From positions 1 to 9,956 of the forward strand of contig JAPLUJ010000146.1 in the NCBI GenBank assembly GCA_026397695.1: 9,956 nucleotides of DNA. The letters run 5' to 3'. The position numbers and the translations under genes were made by a program. The notes beneath the pieces are model-generated. The model was not told where the DNA came from and made no database searches. It saw nothing but the letters and a program-made list of their open reading frames with translations. Below, in pieces: positions 1-6,579 of the stretch (positions are counted from its first letter, which is position 1; each line of letters opens with the position of its first letter). This stretch comes from Verrucomicrobiota bacterium (GTDB lineage Bacteria > Verrucomicrobiota > Verrucomicrobiia > Verrucomicrobiales > Akkermansiaceae).

Positions 1-2
1 GC

Positions 3-911
3 GGGTTTCTCGAAGTGGAAACCCCGATGCTGCAAGACATCCCCGGCGGGGCCGCCGCCCGCCCGTTCGAAACCTATCACAACGCGCTCGGCATGCCTCT
101 CACCCTGCGCATCGCCCCGGAGTTATTCCTCAAGCGCCTGCTCGTCGGCGGCTTCACCAAGATTTTCGAACTCAACCGGAACTTCCGCAACGAAGGCATC
201 TCGCGCCGCCACAATCCTGAGTTCACGATGCTGGAAGCCTACTGGGCGTTTGCGGACTTCGCGGAAATGGCCGACCTCGTCGAAGATCTAACATGCCACC
301 TGGCGGAAAAATTTTGTGGTGGTCTGAAGATCGAACACAGGGATGACGAGGGCGAGGTCACGCGGACCATTGACCTCACGCGCCCATGGCGCCGCGCCAA
401 TTATCACGACCTCATCATGGCGGTGGCGGGCGCGGATTTCTTTGATCTAACACCCGCCAGGCGCCGTGCCAAGTGCGGGGAACTCGGCGTCCAGATCTCC
501 CCGGAGATGGAGGACTACGAGGTCATCCAACAGGTGTTCGAAAAGAAGGTCGAGGAACACACTTTTGATCCCTGTTTCGTCACCCGCGTCGCCAGCGAGT
601 TGGTGCCGCTCGCCAAGGTCACGCCCGGCGGCAAGACCGTGGAGGTCTATGAACTCATCATCAACGGTCAGGAGATTTCCCCCGGCTACTCGGAACTCAA
701 CGATCCCGATGTCCAACGCCAGCGCCTCGAACACCAGGCCGGTGGCGAGGAAGAACAAAAGGTGGATTATGATTTCATCGAAACCCTGGAACACGGCATG
801 CCCCCCGCAGGCGGGATCGGCATCGGCATTGACCGCCTGATCATGATGCTCACCGGTGCGCCGACGATCCGCGACGTGGTGTTGTTCCCGTTGCTCAAGA
901 GAAAGGAGTGA
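3..911 (+). CDS. lysS: Lysyl-tRNA synthetase, class II (C-terminal part, 5' end outside window)
   Basis: Charges tRNA-Lys with lysine in the cytoplasm, using ATP. The frame is open from base 3 with no start in the window, so the anticodon-binding OB-fold domain and the start of the catalytic core lie upstream. The visible part is the class II catalytic domain. It has the stretch VETPMLQDIPGGAAARPF, motif 2 with NRNFRNEGISRRHNPEFTMLE, the lysine-pocket region NGQEISPGYSELNDP and motif 3 GGIGIGIDRLIMMLTG close to the C-terminus. The segment ELVPLAK followed by a short insertion replaces the more usual EVSPLAK, as I recall for PVC-group enzymes. The gene ends 24 bp from the stop of convergent glgB. 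Two D-L-T stretches use GAT CTA ACA, which embeds the repeated TCTAACA motif. Identification is firm; the taxonomic remark is inference. Confidence 0.96.
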   Translation, partial: GFLEVETPMLQDIPGGAAARPFETYHNALGMPLTLRIAPELFLKRLLVGGFTKIFELNRNFRNEGISRRHNPEFTMLEAYWAFADFAEMADLVEDLTCHLAEKFCGGLKIEHRDDEGEVTRTIDLTRPWRRANYHDLIMAVAGADFFDLTPARRRAKCGELGVQISPEMEDYEVIQQVFEKKVEEHTFDPCFVTRVASELVPLAKVTPGGKTVEVYELIINGQEISPGYSELNDPDVQRQRLEHQAGGEEEQKVDYDFIETLEHGMPPAGGIGIGIDRLIMMLTGAPTIRDVVLFPLLKRKE

Positions 912-935
912 TCGAACGCGGGCACGGGCTGCATG

Positions 936-2924
936 TTAGATCCTGGCGAACACCAGACCGGTGCGCGACGGGCTGTAGATTTTCATGATGCCACGCGCAT
1001 CCACCGGATAGAGGGAGGAGGGATCGACGCGGCCATGTCCGCCGGATTCGGGGGTGTCGGTGTTCACTAGTAGTTTGCGGGATGTCCCGTCCGGCACGCG
1101 GATCGGATAGCCGGGATGCGAGTTGGTGACGGAGAAATTGCAGACGAAGATGAGATTGGCGCGTTCGGCGACGAGGATTTTGGATCCGTGATCGATGAGG
1201 AGGACTTGCGCCGGCGGAGTGTTGAGGAGTCCGGTTGTGCGGGCGAGGTCCAGCAGTGCGCGGTCGAAGCGGGCGAGGCCGGCATATTTCAGTTCAGGAT
1301 TATCCACCAGCGACCATTGGCGGCGGCAATAGTGATACGACCCGCCGTTGCCTTCGCGCGGGAAATCGATCCACTCGGGATGGCCGAATTCGTTACCCAT
1401 GAAGTTGAGCCATCCCTCGCCGCCGAACGCGAGCGTGACGAGACGGATCAATTTGTGCAGTGCGATGCCGCGATCAATCACCGGATGCGGATCGTTCCTT
1501 GCCATGTGCCAATACATCTCCTGATCCATCAAGCGGAACGCGAGCGTCTTGTCACCGACGAGCGCTTGGTCGTGGCTCTCGGCGTAAGCGATGGTGGGCT
1601 CGCCGTGGCGGCGGTTGGCGAGCACGCTCCACAACTCGTCGAGGTTCCAATCCTCGTCGCGGCTGTGTTTGAGCAGCTTGATCCAATAGTCCGGGATGCC
1701 CATCGCGAGACGATGGGTGAAACCGATGCCGCCTTCCGCAATCGGCCGGCAGAGGCCCGGCATGCCGGACATGTCCTCGGCGATGACGATGGCGCCCGGT
1801 TTGATTTCCCCGATGAGTTGCGTGGCAAGTTGCAGATAGAGAATCGCGTCATCGTCGGTGTCATCGCCGAAGTAATCGGCATAACTGCCGAAGTCCTTGT
1901 CGCCGTGCGAGTGATAGAGCATCGAGGTGACACCATCGAAGCGGAATCCGTCGAAGTGGAACTCCTCCAGCCAATAGCGGACGTTGGCAAGCAGGAATTG
2001 GCGGACCTCCGGGTTGCCGTAATCGAAGCACTTGGAATCCCACCGCGGATGGTCGCCGCGTTCCCCCTGGTGGAAATACTGGTTGCCCGAGCCGTCGAAG
2101 TCGTTGAGCCCCTCGGCGATGTTCTTGACGGCGTGGGAGTGCACCAGGTCTAACAGCACCGCGAGTCCGAGTCCGTGCGCGGTATCGATGAGATATTTCA
2201 AATCCTCGGGTGTGCCGAAGCGCGAGCACGGCGCGAAGAACGACGAGACATGATAGCCGAACGAGGCGTAATACGGGTGTTCCTGCACGGCCATGAGTTG
2301 CAGCGTGTTGTAATCGGCGCGGGTGATGCGCGGCAGCACGTCGTCGGCGAACTCGCGGTAGGTGTGAATGCGGGGTTCCTCGCCGGCCATGCCGATGTGG
2401 GATTCGTAAATCAACGGGGCGCTGATAGATGCGGGATCGAAGGTGTGTTTCCAAACATGGGGTGTCGGCGGGCTCCAGATCTGGCCGCAGTAATCATGCG
2501 TCACGGGATCCTGCAACACGCGGCGGATGCACGACGGGATGCGGTCACGGCGCGAACCATCGGCACCGGCGATGTGGAACTTCACCCGCTGGCCGTGAGC
2601 GAGCGCCGCCGCCGGGAGCTTGATCTGCCAGACTCCGTAAGGAAATTTTTCCAACGGATGGGATTCGCGGTTCCATCCGTTGAAATCTCCAGTTAGATAG
2701 ACCGCCTGTGCGGCGGGTGCCCACTCGCGGACCGTCCATTCGCCGGTGCTGTGGTGGTAATGGATACCGGAATAATTGTGGCCGGTGGCGTGGGCGGCGA
2801 GAGTGCGCGCGCGGTTTTTGATGGCGGTCAGTTCTTCTTCGAACCGATGGATGCGGCGTTGGATGACGCCTTGGTAGGGTTCCATCCAAGGATCATCGAC
2901 CACGAGTTGAGGTTGCACAGGCAT
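936..2924 (-). CDS. glgB: 1,4-alpha-glucan branching enzyme (eukaryote-like GH13 type)
   Basis: Cuts alpha-1,4-glucan chains and re-attaches them as alpha-1,6 branches in glycogen synthesis (cytoplasmic). With the start at 2924 the protein has 662 residues. An N-terminal CBM48-like domain (about 55-150, with YLTGDFNGWNRESHPLEKFP) is followed by the GH13 barrel. The conserved regions are DLVHSH (259-264), GFRFDGVTSM with nucleophile D330, IAEDMSGMPG with acid/base E383, and YAESHDQALVGDKT with D452, so the catalytic triad is complete. NEFGHPEWIDFPREGN and CRRQWSLVDN resemble eukaryotic GBE1 and its bacterial relatives more than E. coli GlgB. The frame stays open to an ATG at 3092, but that extra 56-residue stretch is Arg/Pro-rich, translates a hairpin repeat and has no family counterpart, so I prefer the internal ATG. 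No strong Shine-Dalgarno precedes it. The stop codon lies inside a TGTTAGATC motif copy. Confidence 0.93.
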   Translation of the reverse strand: MPVQPQLVVDDPWMEPYQGVIQRRIHRFEEELTAIKNRARTLAAHATGHNYSGIHYHHSTGEWTVREWAPAAQAVYLTGDFNGWNRESHPLEKFPYGVWQIKLPAAALAHGQRVKFHIAGADGSRRDRIPSCIRRVLQDPVTHDYCGQIWSPPTPHVWKHTFDPASISAPLIYESHIGMAGEEPRIHTYREFADDVLPRITRADYNTLQLMAVQEHPYYASFGYHVSSFFAPCSRFGTPEDLKYLIDTAHGLGLAVLLDLVHSHAVKNIAEGLNDFDGSGNQYFHQGERGDHPRWDSKCFDYGNPEVRQFLLANVRYWLEEFHFDGFRFDGVTSMLYHSHGDKDFGSYADYFGDDTDDDAILYLQLATQLIGEIKPGAIVIAEDMSGMPGLCRPIAEGGIGFTHRLAMGIPDYWIKLLKHSRDEDWNLDELWSVLANRRHGEPTIAYAESHDQALVGDKTLAFRLMDQEMYWHMARNDPHPVIDRGIALHKLIRLVTLAFGGEGWLNFMGNEFGHPEWIDFPREGNGGSYHYCRRQWSLVDNPELKYAGLARFDRALLDLARTTGLLNTPPAQVLLIDHGSKILVAERANLIFVCNFSVTNSHPGYPIRVPDGTSRKLLVNTDTPESGGHGRVDPSSLYPVDARGIMKIYSPSRTGLVFARI

Positions 2925-3216
2925 TGCGTCTGAGGATGGTGGATCCGGGCGCCCACGGAAAGCCAAATCCACCGCGCTGTGCGGGATGCCGACCAAGGTG
3001 GCGCGCTCTCGATGAGAGCGCCTCCAGGGTTTGGCCATTCCAAGGTCAGAGCCGAAATTCACCGCGCAGAAAGCCGCACTCGCCATGAGCACTGAATGAG
3101 CGGCCTACATGACCGTAACGGCAAATGTCCAGCGGCAATGAGTCTGAGAAACTTGCCCCTGCGAAACACCCTTGTGCTTGCCTTGCCGTCAAACAGCCTG
3201 CTAGGTTCTTGCCGTC
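2925..3216. other. Intergenic region upstream of glgB
   Basis: About 290 bp without a convincing gene. Both strands carry open frames, but their composition looks like shadow coding. The only clear structure is a perfect hairpin at 3003-3021. The glgB promoter must lie here, but I cannot point to a reliable -35/-10 pair. Confidence 0.5.
3003..3021. repeat. Perfect 8-bp hairpin with 3-nt loop (REP-like)
   Basis: GCGCTCTC, loop GAT, GAGAGCGC. It sits about 80 bp upstream of the chosen glgB start. It has the same plan as the hairpins at 3406, 4151 and 6490 (7-8 bp GC-rich stem, 3-nt loop) but an unrelated stem sequence. Immediately before it, CCAAGGTGG can form a very small second hairpin. It could be a lone REP-type element or a transcriptional structure in the glgB leader. 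Confidence 0.55.
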
Positions 3217-3486
3217 ATGGAAGAACGGGGCAACGAACTCCTTCCCCTCGCGACGAGAATCGCCCGGAAGTTCGACAACATCCCCCAGGCCAAACAAGCC
3301 GCCCACAAGCTCGCCGGTGCGGCCATAACATCGCTCAGGGAACGCCTCGAAGCCATGGGCTTTCAAGGCGTCGACACACTCGGTTTTCTCAAGTCCATCC
3401 ATAATAGTGGTTGTGGCGTCCCGCCGCAGACCGTGCCGGGAGGCGTCCCGCCTCCCATCTTTTCCCGAAAACCCGCCCCAGGTTGA
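3217..3486 (+). CDS. Hypothetical small protein with a repeat-derived C-terminal tail
   Basis: Function not recognised. The frame encodes 89 residues. Residues 1 to about 64 are a charged, Ala/Leu-rich, probably helical segment (QAKQAAHKLAGAA, LRERLEAMGFQGVDTLGFLK) that reads like real coding sequence. Residues from about 65 on (SGCGVPPQTVPGGVPPP) are simply the translation of the double-hairpin repeat starting at 3406, so the original 3' end has probably been replaced or extended by that element. There is no signal peptide or membrane segment. No clear Shine-Dalgarno lies before the ATG. It could be a gene remnant rather than a functional gene. Confidence 0.4.
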   Translation: MEERGNELLPLATRIARKFDNIPQAKQAAHKLAGAAITSLRERLEAMGFQGVDTLGFLKSIHNSGCGVPPQTVPGGVPPPIFSRKPAPG

Positions 3487-3508
3487 CGATTTCCTCCCTC
3501 ACCCGTAA
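3406..3508. repeat. REP-like double-hairpin element, copy 1
   Basis: Hairpin A pairs 3412-3418 with 3422-3428 (TGTGGCG / CGCCGCA, one G-T wobble) around loop TCC. Hairpin B pairs 3438-3445 with 3449-3456 (GGGAGGCG / CGCCTCCC, perfect) around loop TCC. After a spacer comes a conserved block, GTTGACGATTTCC (3482-3494), also present in copy 2, and similarity fades near 3508. The element overlaps the 3' end of the preceding ORF and ends where the normal N-terminus of HigB would be expected. Confidence 0.8.
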
Positions 3509-3567
3509 TCCCTTTCTCCAACGCCCCGTCAGTCTTTCCCATTCGCCGCCTCACTGCGATTGCACGC

Positions 3568-3765
3568 GTGGCATTGCGCAAACTGATCCAAATGAACCGG
3601 GCCCGGGCCCTCCAGGATCTTGCGATCCCTCCCGGCAATCGGCTTGAGGCCTTGAAGGGAAAACTGGCGGGTTACCACTCGATCCGCATCAACGACCAGT
3701 GGCGGATCGTTTTCGCTTGGAACGAACATGGCCCCGCCGAAGTCACGATTTGTGATTACCATTGA
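3568..3765 (+). CDS. higB: HigB/RelE-family toxin, N-terminally truncated
   Basis: Toxins of this family are ribosome-dependent mRNA endonucleases neutralised by HigA. From GTG at 3568 the protein has 65 residues, against roughly 90 in the family. The C-terminal two-thirds is typical: [14 protein letters not shown] start, [18 protein letters not shown], then [14 protein letters not shown] and a final ICDYH. Upstream the frame stays open to a TGA at 3484, and the residues encoded just before the GTG (RRLTAIAR, and weakly [11 protein letters not shown] from 3511) still resemble the family. However, no ATG exists there and the missing first segment coincides with the end of repeat copy 1. There is no Shine-Dalgarno before the GTG. 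Most likely a toxin that lost its start to the repeat and is probably inactive; a non-standard start upstream is the alternative. Its stop lies 30 bp before higA. Confidence 0.75.
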   Translation: MALRKLIQMNRARALQDLAIPPGNRLEALKGKLAGYHSIRINDQWRIVFAWNEHGPAEVTICDYH

Positions 3766-3774
3766 CGAACCCCC

Positions 3775-3791
3775 ATAACGCGATACGTTAT
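3775..3791. promoter_or_regulatory. Probable HigA operator: inverted repeat in the higB-higA gap
   Basis: ATAACG (3775-3780) and CGTTAT (3786-3791) form a 6-bp inverted repeat with a 5-bp centre, ending 4 bp before the higA ATG. HigA-type antitoxins bind such ATAACG/CGTTAT palindromes to repress their own operon. A TTGACG at 3762-3767 and TTATAC at 3788-3793 could form a weak promoter, but their spacing (20 bp) is long. The position, between toxin and antitoxin, suggests the antitoxin can be expressed separately from the damaged toxin. Confidence 0.5.
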
Positions 3792-3795
3792 ACAC

Positions 3796-4095
3796 ATGAA
3801 TCCACCCATCACACCCGGCGAGATCTTATTGGAGGAATACCTGATTCCCATGGGCATCTCCCAAAACGCCATGGCCCGCGCCATCGGCGTCGCGCCCCGT
3901 GCCATTAACGAGATTATCCACGCCCGCCGTTCCATCACGCCCGCCATGTCCATCCGCTTTGGAGTCTTCTTCGGCCAATCCGCGGAATTCTGGCACGGCA
4001 TCCAGGTCGAGTGCGACTTCCGCGCCCTGGCCAAAAACCACCAGAAGCTCACCGCCCACATTCAGCCCGCCATGACCATCGCCCGCGCTTCTTGA
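3796..4095 (+). CDS. higA: HigA-family antitoxin, HTH (XRE/VapI type)
   Basis: DNA-binding antitoxin that binds HigB and represses the operon. It has 99 residues, the usual length. The N-terminus [19 protein letters not shown] is the family signature. The helix-turn-helix covers about 20-50 ([27 protein letters not shown]), followed by [17 protein letters not shown], which matches the conserved LARFFGTSPEFWLNLQ segment. It appears complete. The start is the first ATG, directly after the palindrome; no Shine-Dalgarno is visible. The toxin upstream looks broken, so this may be a solitary antitoxin or orphan regulator now. Confidence 0.92.
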   Translation: MNPPITPGEILLEEYLIPMGISQNAMARAIGVAPRAINEIIHARRSITPAMSIRFGVFFGQSAEFWHGIQVECDFRALAKNHQKLTAHIQPAMTIARAS

Positions 4096-4150
4096 GGCTG
4101 CGCTTCTCCGCCAATGAAAAACGAAAGCACCCTGCGCGAAACTCCTCAAA

Positions 4151-4240
4151 AGTGGCTGTGGCGTCTCGCCGCAGTCCGTGTAGGAGGCGTCTCGCCTCCT
4201 GTCCTCTCCCTCAAGTTGACGATTTCCCACCTCAACCGTA
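4151..4240. repeat. REP-like double-hairpin element, copy 2
   Basis: Same layout as the copy at 3406. Hairpin A pairs 4157-4163 with 4167-4173 around loop TCT. Hairpin B pairs 4182-4189 with 4193-4200 (AGGAGGCG / CGCCTCCT) around loop TCT. The outer pair of hairpin B is A-T here and G-C in copy 1, a compensatory change that keeps the stem perfect. Both loops change together from TCC to TCT. The block GTTGACGATTTCC recurs at 4215-4227 with a 12-nt shorter spacer. Both copies are in the same orientation and bracket higBA. The insertion sequence begins about 5 bp after the end of similarity. Confidence 0.8.
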
Positions 4241-4315
4241 TTCAGGGCACTTCCAAAAACCACTTTTTTGAAAAGGCCTGTTTCAAAACCGCTTGAAAAT
4301 TAGAGTTCGAGGACC

Positions 4316-4341
4316 AAAATCGGGAAATACTGGCGTTCCCG
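4316..4341 (-). terminator. Possible terminator downstream of the transposase
   Basis: Read on the minus strand, CGGGAA and TTCCCG form a 6-bp stem around a 9-nt loop, followed directly by ATTTTGG. It lies about 80 bp beyond the transposase stop. The T-run is short, so the call is tentative. Confidence 0.35.
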
Positions 4342-4419
4342 AACGTGTAATTATGGTTTGTAATTACATATGTCATTATATATCTGATTGTTTTTGATAT
4401 TTGGACATTTCTCGTATTG

Positions 4420-5493
4420 TCATCCAAGTTGAGGAGTTTTCCGGCCTAGCGTTTTGAGTCTGATAATCTGTTCTGTCCTAGCCATGTTATACACCAGGTT
4501 GCAAAAGATGATAGATGCGCGGTTCCTGACATATCCGACATAACGCTTATACATTGCCCTCATGCTTCCGGTCATGAACCCAAAAACATGCTCAACTCTG
4601 GAGCGCTTGCGGGACTTTGCCCGGTTTGAGCGTTTCTGCTTACGCGTCAGCGGTTTGCCGCGATTGCCCTTTTCGCATACATGTCCCGTAATTTGTTTCG
4701 AGCTCAAGACTTCGCCACAGGCAGGACCGGCATAACCTGCATCTAACCAAGTCTCCGGGTCGCCCTCGCGTGTCACCGAGTCAAGAGCTTGACTGTCGTG
4801 CACGGACGCGTCTGTTACGTCCCCGCGCACGATGAGTTTGCTCTCCAAATCGACATTCACATGGTTCTTGTATCCGTAAAAGTTCTGATCGTTCTTCTTG
4901 GTCCATCTGGCATCCAAATCCTTATGAGACAAGCGTTTGGGGTCCTTTTCCCAGCCTTCTGGAAGCTCTCCATTCTTGATAGACTCGTTCTCTGACTTGC
5001 GATTGCGTTGTCTAGGAACCTCAACGAATGAAGCATCCACGATATTACCCTTCCGCGTGATAAATCCGCGGTCGGTTAGACGCCGGTGATAGACATCAAA
5101 GAGTTCATCGAACAGCTTCGTGCGGGTAAGATTCTCTCGGAATTCTCGAACTGTATTTTGATCGGGAACCGCATCCGCCTCAGTTATATCGAGAAAGCGG
5201 TGGAAACTGCGCCGGTCCAGAATCTGAAATTGTGTTTGCTCATCCGACAAGCCGTAGAGCGATTGCAATATGAGGACCTTGAACATGAACACAGGAACAA
5301 AACCAGGGCGACCTCCAGGGCCCTTGGCCGCGTTCCTCGGTATCCGATCCAGAACAGGTTGGAAGATATGCCAGTCCATAATGGCATTGAGATTTGCCAG
5401 GGGATCACCCATGGAATCAATTTGGGAAAGACGATCCATAGCGTCAAATAGACCACGCTCGCTTCGTTCGATATATCTCTTTGGTTCCTTCAT
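4420..5493 (-). CDS. IS5-family DDE transposase
   Basis: Catalyses cut-and-paste movement of the surrounding element by binding its terminal repeats. It has 357 residues and appears intact. An N-terminal domain (about 30-135) contains GGRPGFVPVFMFKVLILQSLYGLSDEQ and PDQNTVREFRENL, typical of the IS5 group. The catalytic domain has the DDE residues as D153 (NIVDASFVEVP), D251 (WLDAGYAG) and E301 (RVEHVFGFMTGSMR), with the basic KSRKRSR stretch before the glutamate. HWT-like hallmark segments include LDARWTKKNDQNFYGYKNHVNVD. The start ATG is the first in the frame, and no frameshift is needed for translation. Whether the element is still mobile cannot be seen, but nothing in the protein is broken. 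Confidence 0.94.
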   Translation of the reverse strand: MKEPKRYIERSERGLFDAMDRLSQIDSMGDPLANLNAIMDWHIFQPVLDRIPRNAAKGPGGRPGFVPVFMFKVLILQSLYGLSDEQTQFQILDRRSFHRFLDITEADAVPDQNTVREFRENLTRTKLFDELFDVYHRRLTDRGFITRKGNIVDASFVEVPRQRNRKSENESIKNGELPEGWEKDPKRLSHKDLDARWTKKNDQNFYGYKNHVNVDLESKLIVRGDVTDASVHDSQALDSVTREGDPETWLDAGYAGPACGEVLSSKQITGHVCEKGNRGKPLTRKQKRSNRAKSRKRSRVEHVFGFMTGSMRAMYKRYVGYVRNRASIIFCNLVYNMARTEQIIRLKTLGRKTPQLG

Positions 5494-5647
5494 CAGGTCA
5501 ATTCAAAGCAAAATCCGTGCCATGTGTCATTGAAAATGCGTGTTTTATGAGTAAATGGAAGCGCCCTTTTGTCTATACGGCCATCAAATCATCTCCTAAC
5601 AATTTCTCGGAAACACGCGTGTAGCGGGAAACGAACGTCGCGACCCC

Positions 5648-6469
5648 ATGAGCACCCCGATCCCAATAATCCTCAAGACCCTGAAAGACCGTGGCTTTGC
5701 CCTGGTGATCACGCTCTCGCTGATGAGTGATCCCGCCAAGACCGTGGTGCTGGTCGGTATATATTCCGTCGGCCGCGCCACGGGGAGCACCGAGCGCTAC
5801 GTCGCCGTGCCGCTCGTAGAGGTGTTAGGCAAGGACTCCGCCAAGCCCGTCGCCCGCTTCGCCTAGTGGGTCGGTGATGAAGGCGTCAAAGCCAGAATCA
5901 ATATCGACAAAACCTTGGATGATAAAACCAACTACGCCGCTCTAACAGAACAACGCCGCGGTTGGGAAACCGTGACCGGCTTCGGCGCATACCCCACCCC
6001 GTCCTCAGATACCCACACCTCACTCCCGAAAATCATCACCCTTGGTGAGACGCCGTTGCTCATTCCAAGTGTTAGATATCCCGGCGCTGGTGCCAGCCCG
6101 CTGCAAGACGTCTTTCACTCGGCCACCACCGACAGCCGGGCCGTCCGGGCAGACACGCTGCGCGGCGGCACCAAAATCGACCTCACCGCCATCCTCGCCG
6201 GCACCCTCCCCACCACTAAAGCCGTCTCCACCATCCCCAACTACCCGGTCAAAAACACCAACATCATTCCCTCTATCAAGGAAGGCACCAACGACACTAC
6301 CACGCTCGTCTCCCCCAAGTGGGACACCCTCAAGGATTTCAACGATCACGCCAAGAAGCTCCTGTGCGAAACCACCCTGGACAACTCGATCTCCGCCCCT
6401 CTAACAGCCGCCAACGGCGTGCTCTACGTCGTCACCGACGATACCCTCTACGCCCTGGCCAAGCCCTGA
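5648..6469 (+). pseudogene. Mosaic pseudogene: prepilin-like N-terminus, deletion, TAG nonsense codon, PQQ/BamB-like tail
   Basis: One frame of 274 codons is interrupted by TAG at 5864-5866. On both sides the reading is continuous (PVARFA, stop, WVGDEGVKARINIDK). Residues 15-26 (RGFALVITLSLM) are a type IV prepilin/PilX-like cleavage and membrane-segment start. At residue 26/27 (about 5725) the hydrophobic segment breaks off into SDPAKTVVLVG, which in large verrucomicrobial prepilin-like proteins lies much further downstream, so an internal in-frame deletion is likely. The middle (WETVTGFGAYPTP, SPKWDTLKDFNDH) fits the same type of protein, possibly the Verru_Chthon cassette A group (from memory). 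The last about 33 codons (DNSISAPLTAANGVLYVV, DTLYALAKP) look like the final blade of a PQQ/BamB-type beta-propeller, i.e. from another gene. Probably non-functional debris next to the IS. Confidence 0.7.
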
Positions 6470-6579
6470 ATCTAACATAGAAACGGAGCGCGGCCGTCCC
6501 GGCTGCGTCGGAAGGCGCTCGTCCCGAGTGCCGGGTGGTGATCCGGGTTTCATCTCAGTGCCGGATTCCCTACCTAACA
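5941..6579. repeat. Cluster of TCTAACA-type motifs
   Basis: TCTAACA occurs at 5941-5947, 6400-6406 and 6471-6477, and reversed at 6070-6076; the variant CCTAACA is at 6573-6579. Outside the cluster exact copies lie at 287-293, 446-452, 2149-2155 and reversed at 934-940, and variants at 5595-5601 and reversed at 5823-5829. Three of the copies outside the cluster (287, 446, 934) extend to GATCTAACA. The copy at 6471 directly follows the pseudogene stop and the copy at 934 covers the glgB stop. Confidence 0.6.
6490..6532. repeat. Double-hairpin element with the same plan but different stems
   Basis: Hairpin A pairs 6490-6496 with 6500-6506 (GCGGCCG / CGGCTGC, one wobble) around loop TCC. Hairpin B pairs 6514-6521 with 6525-6532 (GGCGCTCG / CGAGTGCC, one wobble) around loop TCC, after a 7-nt linker. 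The core CGTCCCG is shared with the copy at 3406, while the outer stem sequence differs. A further inverted repeat links GGCCGTCCCG (6492-6501) with CGGGACGGCC (6582-6591), so the whole 6490-6591 stretch could fold as a unit. It lies about 20 bp after the pseudogene stop. Confidence 0.65.

Larger units (their letters stand above)
4245..5566 (-). mobile_element. IS5-family insertion sequence, about 1.3 kb
   Basis: Bounds are set by imperfect terminal inverted repeats: GGGCACTTCCA at 4245-4255 and the reverse complement of GGGCGCTTCCA at 5556-5566 (10 of 11 match; one further A/T base outside also pairs). The element holds one transposase gene on the minus strand plus about 165 bp of AT-rich non-coding DNA at its left end and about 60 bp at its right end. 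The left inner end contains hairpins at 4266-4288 and 4346-4368. No target duplication is evident (TTCA on the left, TTTT on the right), so the exact ends remain uncertain or the flanks have changed since insertion. Lower GC than its neighbours and no TCTAACA motif support a foreign origin. Confidence 0.75.

Noticed and set aside
1116..2153. Long plus-strand open frame (345 codons) inside glgB
   Set aside because: It is antisense to a gene with a full GH13 catalytic set. The Val/Glu/Asp-rich translation is typical of a shadow frame in GC-rich DNA.
2925..3092. N-terminal extension of glgB to the ATG at 3092
   Set aside because: The extra 56 residues translate a hairpin repeat and Arg/Pro-rich intergenic sequence and have no counterpart in the branching-enzyme family.
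3046..3402. Minus-strand 118-codon frame
   Set aside because: It overlaps the more protein-like plus-strand frame at 3217 and shows no family signal, so I treat it as a shadow.
3406..4240. CRISPR array
   Set aside because: Only two repeat copies about 745 bp apart with genes in between; spacing and structure do not fit an array.
3826..4263. Minus-strand 145-codon frame over higA
   Set aside because: Antisense to a well-supported HigA gene, and its beginning runs through the repeat.
4114..4296. Plus-strand 60-codon frame after higA
   Set aside because: It is mostly a translation of the double-hairpin repeat and the left IS end; there is no independent coding signal.
4241..5570. Target-site duplication around the IS
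   Set aside because: TTCA on the left and TTTT on the right do not match for any 2-4 bp duplication at the inferred ends.
6020..6349. Minus-strand Gly/Val-rich frame in the pseudogene region
   Set aside because: Its composition mirrors the Thr/Ala/Pro-rich plus-strand frame, which gives recognisable protein on both sides of the TAG.
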